Positions 34,616 through 42,135 of a stretch of 64,000 nucleotides of DNA are shown one piece after another. The notes beneath the pieces are model-generated. The model saw only the letters and a list, made by a program, of their open reading frames with translations. It ran no database searches and was not told where the DNA came from. The stretch's first letter is position 1, and each line of letters opens with the position of its first letter. The DNA lies in assembly GCA_019744775.1 (NCBI GenBank), contig JAIETZ010000003.1, forward strand, positions 310,001-374,000. Direction: 5' to 3'. The position numbers were made by a program, and so were the translations under genes. The DNA comes from Candidatus Obscuribacterales bacterium. GTDB lineage: Bacteria; Cyanobacteriota; Vampirovibrionia; Obscuribacterales; Obscuribacteraceae.

Positions 34616-34867
34616 TTAACCACCGGCCACGGGTGGAATGAAAACCACGGTGTCTTTGTGTTGAAGTTGTTTGTCCCAACTTGCAAACTGTTCGTTAACA
34701 GCAACCCGCAATTGATCCATTCGCAAAGAAAAGCCATGCCGTTGTGCTAATTCTTGATAAAGATCGCCGGCAGTTTGAGCAACGGTCTGAATAGACTCCG
34801 TAGACGTCCCTGATTGCTCACGCAAAAGTGCGTAATACTGAATTTCCAGGTCTTTAGGCTGTGCCAT
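34616..34867 (-). CDS. moaD: molybdopterin synthase sulfur-carrier subunit MoaD
   Basis: An 83-residue ubiquitin-like sulfur carrier from ATG 34867 (MAQPKDLEIQYYALLREQSG), with GAGG 8 nt upstream. It ends VVFIPPVAGG, the Gly-Gly tail that becomes a thiocarboxylate. It is the first gene of the Moco operon. A minus-strand TTGACA about 50 nt upstream could be a -35 box but no matching -10 was found. No MoeB is visible in the window, so activation must come from elsewhere. Confidence 0.92.
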   Translation of the reverse strand: MAQPKDLEIQYYALLREQSGTSTESIQTVAQTAGDLYQELAQRHGFSLRMDQLRVAVNEQFASWDKQLQHKDTVVFIPPVAGG

Positions 34868-35005
34868 GCCAAAGCCTCTTCGGGGGCTAGACCCCATTCA
34901 ATGTCAAGAAGGTTAATTGTCGCATACTGCGGGCTTAGATGAGGCTTTTCTTGACCGAAATTTAGTGATTGCAGCCTGTGATAGTATGTGATGCAGCGCT
35001 TGAAT

Positions 35006-35079
35006 GCGGGTGTAGTTCAATGGTAGAACGGCAGCCTTCCAAGCTTCATACAGGGGTTCGATTCCCCTCACCCGCTCCA
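35006..35079 (+). tRNA. tRNA-Gly (anticodon TCC)
   Basis: A 74-nt cloverleaf including an encoded CCA. The acceptor stem is GCGGGTG / CACCCGC, the D-arm GTTCAATGGTAGAAC, the anticodon loop CTTCCAA with anticodon TCC, and the T-arm AGGGGTTCGATTCCCCT. The anticodon stem has a C.U mismatch at its second pair (GCAGC against GCTTC, 35032 with 35046). A terminator hairpin follows directly. Confidence 0.93.
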
Positions 35080-35085
35080 ATTAGC

Positions 35086-35117
35086 AAAAAAGCCCGGTCA
35101 GCGACCGGGCTTTTTTG
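35086..35117 (+). terminator. rho-independent terminator after tRNA-Gly
   Basis: A 9-bp GC-rich stem AGCCCGGTC / GACCGGGCT with a 3-nt AGC loop, six T residues on the plus-strand 3' side and a run of A on the 5' side. It could also work on the minus strand. Confidence 0.93.
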
Positions 35118-35120
35118 TTC

Positions 35121-35268
35121 TTAATCGCTCCGGTCAGACAACCCACTGGGTTGTCTCCTTGCTTCGCTCCACCTCCGCTGCCATCCGGCAACCCACGCTC
35201 CATCCGACGACACATTTAGTGTCGTCTCCTTGCATCGCTCCTCGCGACGCTGCGTTCTCGCTGTTGCT
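35121..35268 (+). repeat. intergenic repeat copy A with two hairpins
   Basis: The longest copy of the dispersed intergenic element. It begins TTAATCGCTCCGG and holds two perfect hairpins: GACAACCC-ACT-GGGTTGTC (35137-35155) and GACGACAC-ATTTA-GTGTCGTC (35206-35226). Between them lies CCATCCGGCAACCCACGCTC, and the tail at 35232-35262 is nearly identical to copy E. The segments flanking the second hairpin match those of copies B, C and D, whose stems differ. It fills the gap between two tRNA transcripts. Confidence 0.72.
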
Positions 35269-35277
35269 TGTTAGCAA

Positions 35278-35304
35278 AAAGACCAGGTCTTTAACCTAGT
35301 CTTT
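35278..35304 (-). terminator. terminator of the initiator tRNA transcript
   Basis: On the minus strand, AAAGACTAGGT and ACCTGGTCTTT pair (11 positions with one mismatch) around a short loop, followed by T residues. It lies about 10 nt past the 3' end of the initiator tRNA gene. Confidence 0.78.
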
Positions 35305-35313
35305 CTGGGTACT

Positions 35314-35390
<77 letters not shown>

Positions 35391-35510
35391 TTAAGTGGAC
35401 AGGGACATTCCTGACAATTTGAATGGTAACATACTTCGGCTTGCCATTAAGCCCTTGAGGTTAAATGTGGTTCAGAGCGCTGGAAACGCCGTGCGGGGAA
35501 GGAACTGACA

Positions 35511-35951
35511 GTGAAAGCAGTATTACAGAGAGTATCGAAAGGTTCTGTGACTGTCGATCAGAAGGTGGTTGGGCAGGTAGGACATGGCTTAGTCATTCTT
35601 CTTGGAGTACAGCCCGAAGACAGCGAATCCGAGTGTTCCTATTTGGCAGGCAAGATTGCCGATATGCGCATCTTTGGTGATGAGAACGGCAAGATGAATC
35701 TCTCGCTCAAGGACGTTGGCGGCGGAGCCTTAGTCGTCTCCCAGTTCACGCTGATGGCTGAGTGGAAGAAGGGACGCCGCCCGGCATTCACGTCAGCAGC
35801 GCCGCCGGATCAAGCTAACCGCCTATACGAGCACTTCTGTACTTGCCTGGAACAACTAGATGTTCCAGTGCAAAAAGGCATTTTCGCGGCCGACATGAAA
35901 GTCGAGCTGGTCAACGATGGGCCCGTTACTTTGATCTTAGATACGAACTAA
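35511..35951 (+). CDS. dtd: D-aminoacyl-tRNA deacylase
   Basis: A 146-residue proofreading enzyme that removes D-amino acids (and glycine from tRNA-Ala) from tRNAs, acting as a dimer. The conserved motifs are the active-site SQFTL (VVSQFTLMAE) and the C-terminal NDGPVTLIL (variant of the GxP motif region), with GRRPAFTSAAPP between. The start is GTG 35511 with AAGGA 8 nt upstream. The gene ends at the first base of repeat copy B. Its neighbours include tRNA genes but it is not obviously co-transcribed with them. Confidence 0.94.
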   Translation: MKAVLQRVSKGSVTVDQKVVGQVGHGLVILLGVQPEDSESECSYLAGKIADMRIFGDENGKMNLSLKDVGGGALVVSQFTLMAEWKKGRRPAFTSAAPPDQANRLYEHFCTCLEQLDVPVQKGIFAADMKVELVNDGPVTLILDTN

Positions 35952-36055
35952 TATTGCTCCGGTTTCGCTCCGCTTCACCTTCGCTTGCCGTCCGGCATTC
36001 CACGCTTCGCTACGGATTGCTCTGTCGCAATCCTTCGCTTTCACTGTTGTATGCC
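35951..36055 (+). repeat. intergenic repeat copy B with hairpin
   Basis: This copy of the dispersed element starts at the last base of the dtd stop codon (ATATTGCTCCGG) and fills the space to the convergent kinase gene. The centre is GCTTGCCGTCCGGCATTCCA. The hairpin GGATTGCTCTGTCGCAATCC (36014-36033) is exactly the reverse complement of the hairpin in the oppositely oriented copy C (47022-47041). Confidence 0.72.
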
Positions 36056-36057
36056 AC

Positions 36058-36762
36058 CTAAGCCGAGATATTCAAACGACCTGGTTTGCTGCTCATTGAT
36101 TCGATGCTGGAGTGTGTTTCCATCAACAATGGCTTCAATTCGTTGCGCAGGTGTTTCTGCACCGTTTCGATTGGATCATCAGCGCCCAAGACTTTGAAGT
36201 TGTATTCGTCGACCATGTGGTCGTACTCTTGCAGAATCTTCGACTGATAGAGTTTGAAAGATTGATACAAGTCCGTGGACATACCAATGTCGCGACCGGA
36301 TTCGTAGAAGTCTAAGCCGCCGCGAGTGGTGATGATTCGCTTCAAGAGACCTTCAAGAGGCATCTTCAAATAGAAGACGAGATCGGGTTCTACGGCAAAG
36401 CCGTATAGTTTGCGTACCCATGCTTGGTCGGCTCCGCGAACAACGTCACGAGCAAAGGCTGTGTAGTAGTAGCGGTCTGCAATAACAATTAAACCTGCGC
36501 GCAATGCCGGCACGATTATGTTGTGCAATCGATCTGCCAAGTCTGTTGCGTAGAGCAGCGAGAAGGTAATGGTGTTCAAAGCATTTTTTGACTTTGCTTT
36601 GTCGATAGCTGTGGAAATTAATTCTGATGATTTCCATTCGGTCATTACAGCGCCGTAGCCTTCGACGGCTAACCAGTTCTGCAACATTTCGGCGTGAGTT
36701 GAACGTCCAACACCGTCCGTGCCTTCTAAAACAATTAACTTACCGGGATATGCGTGAGCCAC
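36058..36762 (-). CDS. thymidylate-kinase-like protein, copy 2 (Walker A Arg)
   Basis: A 234-residue P-loop kinase of the thymidylate kinase fold, slightly longer than the usual 200-215. Walker A is LEGTDGVGRST, with Arg where most dTMP kinases have the Lys of GxGKST. The DR[YFH] motif is ADRYYYTAFARD. The usual SSxAYQ dTMP-binding segment is replaced by TAFARDVVRG. The start GTG 36762 has AGAGGA upstream. It follows a paralogue by 18 nt and shares its unusual motifs. It may phosphorylate dTMP or another (deoxy)nucleoside monophosphate; the substrate is uncertain. Confidence 0.78.
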   Translation of the reverse strand: MAHAYPGKLIVLEGTDGVGRSTHAEMLQNWLAVEGYGAVMTEWKSSELISTAIDKAKSKNALNTITFSLLYATDLADRLHNIIVPALRAGLIVIADRYYYTAFARDVVRGADQAWVRKLYGFAVEPDLVFYLKMPLEGLLKRIITTRGGLDFYESGRDIGMSTDLYQSFKLYQSKILQEYDHMVDEYNFKVLGADDPIETVQKHLRNELKPLLMETHSSIESMSSKPGRLNISA

Positions 36763-36780
36763 AATTCAATCCTCTAAAGC

Positions 36781-37437
36781 CTATATGCCCAATACTTTTG
36801 CAGCTTGTTCACGGAAAAGCATTTGCTGTTCGTGAATCGGCCGCGTAGCAGGCATTGAGTGGAATCCAAATTCTGAAATCATCTTGTCGTATTCGTTGAT
36901 GATTATTGATTGAAACATTTGGTATGACTCTTTCGGGTCCGGTGACAAGCCGACATCCATACCAGCTTCGTAAAATCCGGGCAGGCGGCTGTTAGCGATG
37001 CGTTGCAGCGAAACTTCCACCGGCACCTGGAAATAAAATGCGCCATTGGGACGAATGGCAAATCCGTAAAGGTTGCGTACCCAATCTTTGTCCACGCCGC
37101 GAGCAACGTCACGGGCAAAGGCCGTGAAGCAATAGCGGTCGGCTAGAACAATCAGCCCTGCCTTTAGCGCAGGGATAATGATGTTCTCCAAACGATCAGC
37201 AAAGTCTGTAGCGTGCAAGATGCTGAAAGTTACGGGAATTAAGCTGTTGCTACGCTTAGCTTGCTTGATAGTTTTGGAAATTAACTTGGATGAATTCCAT
37301 TCGGTGAAAATCACGCTATGTCCGCGAGATTCCAGCCAATTTCTGAGCAAGCTAAGCTGAGTTGATTTTCCGGAACCATCGACGCCTTCGACGACGATCA
37401 ATTTTCCTGGGTAATTATGTTCTTGAAATAAACGCAT
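36781..37437 (-). CDS. thymidylate-kinase-like protein, copy 1
   Basis: A 218-residue P-loop kinase with canonical Walker A VEGVDGSGKST, then ADRYCFTAFARDVARG in place of the usual DRY...SSxAYQ dTMP site. It is clearly paralogous to the next gene (shared NYPGKL/AYPGKL start, TEWxSSxLIS, FADRLENIIIPALKAGLIV). ATG 37437 (MRLFQEHNYPGKL) is chosen by comparison with the paralogue; the open frame extends to ATG 37503. If neither copy is the housekeeping Tmk, a standard tmk should exist elsewhere in the genome. Confidence 0.78.
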   Translation of the reverse strand: MRLFQEHNYPGKLIVVEGVDGSGKSTQLSLLRNWLESRGHSVIFTEWNSSKLISKTIKQAKRSNSLIPVTFSILHATDFADRLENIIIPALKAGLIVLADRYCFTAFARDVARGVDKDWVRNLYGFAIRPNGAFYFQVPVEVSLQRIANSRLPGFYEAGMDVGLSPDPKESYQMFQSIIINEYDKMISEFGFHSMPATRPIHEQQMLFREQAAKVLGI

Positions 37438-37611
37438 AAGTTTTCTGACAAAGGGATAACGAGCCGTAAAGCGGCACGGGAAGTAATTATATCGTCTTGG
37501 CATTAAGAGCCGTTACGCTTTTGCTATACCCAATTACTCAGTTGTTTTAAGCTGATACCTTAGGTAATATTCTCACTGTAAATACGTTTTAACTCGTCAA
37601 GATATCTAGAG

Positions 37612-38361
37612 ATGAATCGAAAAAACCATTTGCCAGTCTTGTTGAGCGTCGCCGGTTGTACACTGCTTTCTTTCTTCATGACAGCAGCTTCGGCCGAAGA
37701 ATTGAAGGCGCTGCATCCCGAAAAGCTTGATCCGGCACCGCATTTGAAGCAAGCGATGACCTTCATCAAGGAAAAACGCTATCAAGAGGCACAGAAGCAA
37801 TTAGATGCCGCTCTCGAATTAAACCCCAATTATTACGAAGCCTGGGGACAGCAGGCGCTTTTGTATGTGCTTAGTGGAAAAGACGATCAGGCAATTGCCA
37901 AGTATCGCCAGCTAGTTGAAGTTAAGCCGGAATTAGTCGATGCCCATGTCAACCTTGGAAGTATGTTGGCAAAGAAAAATCAGTTGAAAGATGCTGAGTG
38001 GGAATTGCGCAAGGCAATTGCAATCAACTATCGCTCCGTTGAAGGGCATTACAACCTGGCAAATGTTTTGGTGCGCGCCGGACGCTATGAAGAAGCGCTT
38101 ACCGAATACAAAATGTGTTTGAAGTTGTCGCCTAACAATGCCATGGTCTACAACAACATGGGTGTCATCTACCAGTGTCGTGACTATCTAGAGGAAGCTC
38201 ACGAAGCATTCCTGCATGCTTTGGCTCTTGATCCTACTAACGAAATGTTCGAGAAGAATTTGGGACTTTTACGTCAACAAATTCGTGGCAAAACATATCA
38301 AGCTAAGCACGTAATGCCGGCGCACACACAAGTTTCAACACTGAAGTCTGTTACGAAATAA
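37612..38361 (+). CDS. exported TPR protein
   Basis: A 249-residue protein with a signal peptide ending in AASA (cleavage before EELKAL) and at least five tandem TPRs covering residues 45-215 (AMTFIKEKRYQEAQKQLDAAL, YEAWGQQALLYVLSGKDDQA, VDAHVNLGSMLAKKNQLKDA, VEGHYNLANVLVRAGRYEEA, AMVYNNMGVIYQCRDYLEEA). It is predicted to act as a periplasmic scaffold or assembly factor. It stands alone between divergent and convergent neighbours; the partner is unknown. Confidence 0.8.
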   Translation: MNRKNHLPVLLSVAGCTLLSFFMTAASAEELKALHPEKLDPAPHLKQAMTFIKEKRYQEAQKQLDAALELNPNYYEAWGQQALLYVLSGKDDQAIAKYRQLVEVKPELVDAHVNLGSMLAKKNQLKDAEWELRKAIAINYRSVEGHYNLANVLVRAGRYEEALTEYKMCLKLSPNNAMVYNNMGVIYQCRDYLEEAHEAFLHALALDPTNEMFEKNLGLLRQQIRGKTYQAKHVMPAHTQVSTLKSVTK

Positions 38362-38383
38362 GCGATTTGCTGAAGTAAGTAAA

Positions 38384-39175
38384 TTAGTTCAATTGCACGC
38401 CGAGTTCGTTGGTGAGCATGATTTCAATTTCTTGACCAGGCATGAGGCTAATGTCGTCGCCTGAGCGGAACAAAGCAATCGCTGATCCGCCGATCAGTGT
38501 TGCAACAGCCGGTGCACCAAGGGTAGCAATGTTGGCTGCTACTAATGCACCGCGTGCGGCTCCTTGCGAATTCATGCCGGTTACTGATTTAACACCGCCA
38601 CCGACACGAGTGCCGAAGTTGGTACCGGGATCTAACTCACCTTTAGTGTTGGTTACGCCCTTTTGAAATTCTAGAGCGGCATCAAGAGGAATAACTTCAC
38701 CTGTTGGTGTGACAATTTGTTCAAGTCTTAAACCAATTTTTCCGGCGCGGCTAATTAGACGTGGTTTCGATACTTCGACAACGCGACCTCTAACAAGACT
38801 GCCTCTCGGCAATAATAAACTGCGTCCGACAAAGAGATCTTCTTTGCAGTGCCCTTCGAAGATGTCGCCGGGTTTGCTTTGGCGAGCGTCAATTACTTGC
38901 TCAACGACTAGCTTCAGTTTTGTTTGCACAGGCAATGTGGTTGACTCAAGACTTGATTGCAATGCTGTTTTGGATGAGCTTGTGCCGTTTAAAGCCCGAG
39001 TGGCGCTGGCATCATCAGCAAAGTCCGGAACATTTTTCGGCTCAATTGCGTGCATTGGCACCACGGATGGTGCAGGCGCGAAGCGTGGGCTGTGAGAGTC
39101 TTGCCGCGCGGCATCTGCCGTAGCGGTTGAGATTAAAAATGAAGCTGCGAGTATTCCAGCCAGATGTGCTTTCAC
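38384..39175 (-). CDS. exported protein of unknown function with a VirB10/TrbI-like beta region
   Basis: A 263-residue protein with a Sec signal peptide (ILAASFLISTATADA). Residues 30-90 are low-complexity. From 90 on come beta strands of the type seen in VirB10/TrbI C-terminal domains and related secreted proteins (GDIFEGHCKEDLFVGRSLLLPRGSLVRGRV, then LRLEQIVTPTGEVIPLDA). A Gly/Ala-rich hydrophobic segment follows (AARGALVAANIATLGAPAV), with a last strand PGQEIEIMLT. No conjugation or type IV secretion genes are near, so the similarity is structural at best. It ends 22 nt from the convergent TPR gene. Confidence 0.68.
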   Translation of the reverse strand: MKAHLAGILAASFLISTATADAARQDSHSPRFAPAPSVVPMHAIEPKNVPDFADDASATRALNGTSSSKTALQSSLESTTLPVQTKLKLVVEQVIDARQSKPGDIFEGHCKEDLFVGRSLLLPRGSLVRGRVVEVSKPRLISRAGKIGLRLEQIVTPTGEVIPLDAALEFQKGVTNTKGELDPGTNFGTRVGGGVKSVTGMNSQGAARGALVAANIATLGAPAVATLIGGSAIALFRSGDDISLMPGQEIEIMLTNELGVQLN

Positions 39176-39216
39176 TGTAGCTCTCCCAATTAAATGCCTG
39201 GACTTGTCAATTCAAA

Positions 39217-39984
39217 TTATAGTGGAAAAGCTTGTGGCTTGCTTAAAAATGCAACGACTGCTTCAACATCGGTCGCTACATTAACCTCTTGGGGTCTGTA
39301 ATTTGTCTGAATTACCTTAATGGCAATGCCATTTTCCAGGGCCCTTAGCTGTTCAAGCGATTCGGCCAGTTCAAGCCGGCTGGGGGGCATCTGAGATATG
39401 CTCAGCAAGGTATTGCGTCGATATACGTACAATCCGGCATGATGCAAATGAGACCGTGTTTGTCCTTCTCTTACAAACGGAATTGCCGCTCGTGAAAAGT
39501 AGAGGGCGAAGTTGTTCTTATCTACGACAACTTTGACAATGTTTTTGTTCTGAACTGCGGAATTGTCGGAAATAGGACAGGCAATTGTTGCCATTTGAAT
39601 AGATTGATCTTCAAGCATAGGCTCTATGGCTTGGTCAACTGCTTGAGGATCAATGCAGGGTTCGTCGCCTTGCACATTGACGGCAATTGTAATGTCCTTG
39701 CGTTTTGCCACTACTTCAGCCAGTCTGTCTGTGCCTGAATGGTGATCGCTGCGTGTGAGCACTGCTTTGCCGCCGAAGGCAGTGACGGTGCTTAAAATGC
39801 GTTGGTCATCGGTTGCTACAAGTACTTCGTTGACAAGTTTGCACTGCATAACTTGACGGTAAACGCGCTCGATTAGCGGCATGCCGCCGATATCAATGAG
39901 GGGTTTGCCAGGCAAACGAGTTGATCCCCAGCGTGCCGGCAGTATTGCTACGATTTTTTCGTTCGGCAAAGAAGTCATGGGCAT
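39217..39984 (-). CDS. kdsB: 3-deoxy-manno-octulosonate cytidylyltransferase
   Basis: A 255-residue enzyme that activates Kdo to CMP-Kdo for lipopolysaccharide inner core synthesis. Motifs: AILPARWGSTRLPGKPL (CTP binding), VATDDQRI, LTRSDHHSGTDRLAEV, VNVQGDEPCI, and FSRAAIPFVR. The start may be ATG 39984, ATG 39978 or GTG 39993; GGAA-type sequence lies upstream of the first two. Its presence argues for an LPS-containing outer membrane. Other Kdo genes are not in the window. Confidence 0.93.
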   Translation of the reverse strand: MPMTSLPNEKIVAILPARWGSTRLPGKPLIDIGGMPLIERVYRQVMQCKLVNEVLVATDDQRILSTVTAFGGKAVLTRSDHHSGTDRLAEVVAKRKDITIAVNVQGDEPCIDPQAVDQAIEPMLEDQSIQMATIACPISDNSAVQNKNIVKVVVDKNNFALYFSRAAIPFVREGQTRSHLHHAGLYVYRRNTLLSISQMPPSRLELAESLEQLRALENGIAIKVIQTNYRPQEVNVATDVEAVVAFLSKPQAFPL

Positions 39985-40092
39985 ATTTTCCACTAACTTA
40001 TGCAGTCTTGAGCGATCAAATGGTTGTCATTAAGCAGAATTTAGAACGCTTCTCGCTATGATCTTCTCGTATTGAGTTTTTGATGGTGTCAA

Positions 40093-40587
40093 ATGACGAC
40101 AGATTATCCACTGACTGAAGAAGAGTTGGTAAAGCGCGGCAAAGACTTGTTGGAATCGTCCGATGATGAATTCTCTTCTGTAGTTAACTTCATGCATCAG
40201 CTTCCTGAAGAGCCGCCGCTACCCGGAGAGTTGGCCAATAGAGTATTAGCTGCTATTTTCGGTGATGCTGAAAAAATGCCTGGTTTGGTGCGAATTCTTT
40301 CAGAGGGACTTGAGAAAGTTGTGCGCAAGGGCAACATCATTCAGTTAGTCAATGAAGAAGCTGAATCAGATCCCTGGCAAGGTTATATCGTCAAGAAAAA
40401 GCATGTAGTGCAATTTGAAATTGAGAATCAGCGTGGATCCGTATCGCTAAAAAATGTTTCTGGTTTGAGTTTTGTGGAAAACGGACTAGAAGCAGCTCTG
40501 CAGAAGGCAACTGTTAAACCACCGAAACTTGAATGTACTCTAAAGCTTGGTCTCTTTCCCGTACAAAGGACAGTCGATATCGCATGA
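40093..40587 (+). CDS. unknown protein coupled to a glycerophosphodiesterase
   Basis: A 164-residue acidic protein (MTTDYPLTEEELVKRGKDLL...). The first half is helical with a Pro-rich patch (LPEEPPLPGELA); the second half looks beta-rich (GYIVKKKHVVQFEIEN, GSVSLKNVSGLSF, PKLECTLKLGLFPVQRTV). No signal peptide or recognised domain. The stop overlaps the ATG of the GDPD gene (ATGA), so the two proteins are co-translated and may act together. Function unknown. Confidence 0.68.
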   Translation: MTTDYPLTEEELVKRGKDLLESSDDEFSSVVNFMHQLPEEPPLPGELANRVLAAIFGDAEKMPGLVRILSEGLEKVVRKGNIIQLVNEEAESDPWQGYIVKKKHVVQFEIENQRGSVSLKNVSGLSFVENGLEAALQKATVKPPKLECTLKLGLFPVQRTVDIA

Positions 40588-41345
40588 GCGCAATACCAAT
40601 CAAACCAAAAGTAATTGCCCACCGAGGCGGTTGTGAGTGGGCACCGGAAAATACTCTGGCAGCTTTTAAGCGTAGCCTTGAGTCTGGAGTCGATGGCATT
40701 GAATTGGACGTCCAACGTTGCGCAACGGGCGAGCTTGTTGTTATTCATGATGTTGAGATTTCGCGAACAACAAACGGCGCCGGCTACATAAAAGATATTA
40801 CGTATCCGGAACTGCAGAGGCTCTCTGCCGGTTCTTGGTTTTCCGCAGAATTTGCCTCTGAAAAAATTCCATTGCTTGAAGAAGTGCTTGAACTTCTGCA
40901 AGGCAAACTTACGCTTCATTTGGAAATCAAAAATGCTCCTGTTGAATATCCCGGTATCGAAGATGATGTGTTGGATTTGCTATCGCAGTACAAATATCCT
41001 GACACTGTCGTAATTAGTTCTTTTGATCATCCTCTGCTCAAACGTGTTCATGAAAAAGCACCGAAGCAGAAGTTGGCTTTGTTGGCTGATGCTTACTTTT
41101 TGGATTTAGTCGGTTATGCCAAACAGGTAGGTGCAAATGTCTGGCACCCAGGTTTTGGAAACTTGCGCAAAGAGTGTGTGCAAGTAGCGCATGCTGCTTC
41201 TATGCCAGTCAACACGTGGACATTGAACAAAATAAGAGAATGGGCTTTTGCTTTAGCAATTGAAGTTGATGGCGTGATTACAAATGATCCAGTCGGACTA
41301 ACCAACTTTCTTTCTCGCGCTGAAGCGGTCAATACCAGTTGTTGA
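40584..41345 (+). CDS. ugpQ: glycerophosphodiester phosphodiesterase
   Basis: A 253-residue GDPD TIM-barrel enzyme that releases glycerol-3-phosphate from deacylated phospholipids. Signature residues: IAHRGGCEWAPENTLAAF (His, Arg, Glu), GIELDVQRCATGELVVIHD (Glu, Asp and His), then LHLEIK and NTWTLN. No signal peptide, so it is cytoplasmic like UgpQ. ATG 40584 overlaps the upstream stop and begins the domain. The 3' end overlaps the convergent DUF2490 gene by 17 nt. Confidence 0.92.
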   Translation: MSAIPIKPKVIAHRGGCEWAPENTLAAFKRSLESGVDGIELDVQRCATGELVVIHDVEISRTTNGAGYIKDITYPELQRLSAGSWFSAEFASEKIPLLEEVLELLQGKLTLHLEIKNAPVEYPGIEDDVLDLLSQYKYPDTVVISSFDHPLLKRVHEKAPKQKLALLADAYFLDLVGYAKQVGANVWHPGFGNLRKECVQVAHAASMPVNTWTLNKIREWAFALAIEVDGVITNDPVGLTNFLSRAEAVNTSC

Positions 41346-42072
41346 AGATTTGAACCATGACGGAACTGCGACCGAGATCATCAACTGGGTCAATGCGGTT
41401 AACGTATTGCCACTGATAGCCGAGTTCAACGCTTGTGTGTTTGCTAATGTTGCGCCCAACGCCGGCATAAAGACGGTTCTGATCAAATCCGGATTTTATG
41501 TCTGTCTGTAAGGAGTTGAGATTGATGAATAATTCGTTTGAGCCGGCCAGATACCAATTAGTCTTGCCTATCGTATATGTGCCGCGAACTTGATGACGAG
41601 CTCTAATAGCGCAACCGTTTACAAAGTCGGAGAGCCTTTCTTCTAAGCGTGTTCTATTGGTAATTACAAATTTGCCTACTCGAGTATTCCACTCATTATT
41701 GAACAAGGCTTGCTGAAAAATACGATATTCATTAGCTGGTATTCTGCCTGGTATGTTGTAATTACTAATCCAACAAAATCCGTTGTAGACATAACCGTTT
41801 CGAAGAAATCGAAAACCAATTGCCGGTCTCACGAGCAACTGATCAAATCGCTGCACATTGTTGTTTATGCGCGGATTGAGTTCGAGATAACCCCACCAGC
41901 GTTTGCGGATAGGCGCGTTGAAATATATGGGAGACCACAGTCCCCAATCTTTTTCTACTTGCGCTGCGGCCGGTGAAGCTGTCAAGTCGCAGAGGGGTAA
42001 TTGTGCCAAGAGCAGTATTGCTGCTTTTACAACTAACCCTAACTTGCATGCTGGTTTTTTGCCCAATATCAT
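41329..42072 (-). CDS. DUF2490-type outer membrane beta-barrel candidate
   Basis: A 247-residue exported protein with an N-terminal signal (LLLAQLPLCDLTASPAAA). The mature part follows the DUF2490 pattern: WGLWSPIYFNAPIRKRWWGY, a FDQLLVRPAIGFRF strand, NEWNTRVGKFVITNRTRLEERL (the RxRLExR core), and alternating-residue strands to the aromatic C-terminus (IFNNWY), as expected for outer-membrane insertion. The function of the family is unknown. It overlaps the 3' end of the GDPD gene and has a free-standing promoter region of about 60 nt behind it. Confidence 0.78.
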   Translation of the reverse strand: MILGKKPACKLGLVVKAAILLLAQLPLCDLTASPAAAQVEKDWGLWSPIYFNAPIRKRWWGYLELNPRINNNVQRFDQLLVRPAIGFRFLRNGYVYNGFCWISNYNIPGRIPANEYRIFQQALFNNEWNTRVGKFVITNRTRLEERLSDFVNGCAIRARHQVRGTYTIGKTNWYLAGSNELFINLNSLQTDIKSGFDQNRLYAGVGRNISKHTSVELGYQWQYVNRIDPVDDLGRSSVMVQIFNNWY

Positions 42073-42135
42073 CCGCAGTGCGCCGTCAGTAATATTGTGA
42101 TTATTGAATATGTATATTGTACGGCAAAGATAATT

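Noticed and set aside
34868-35005. Moco riboswitch before moaD
   Set aside because: A short GC-rich hairpin is possible, but I could not match the known Moco RNA motif.
38384-39175. Type IV secretion component (VirB10/TrbI)
   Set aside because: Only a loose beta-strand resemblance, no other secretion or conjugation genes near, and too short for VirB10.
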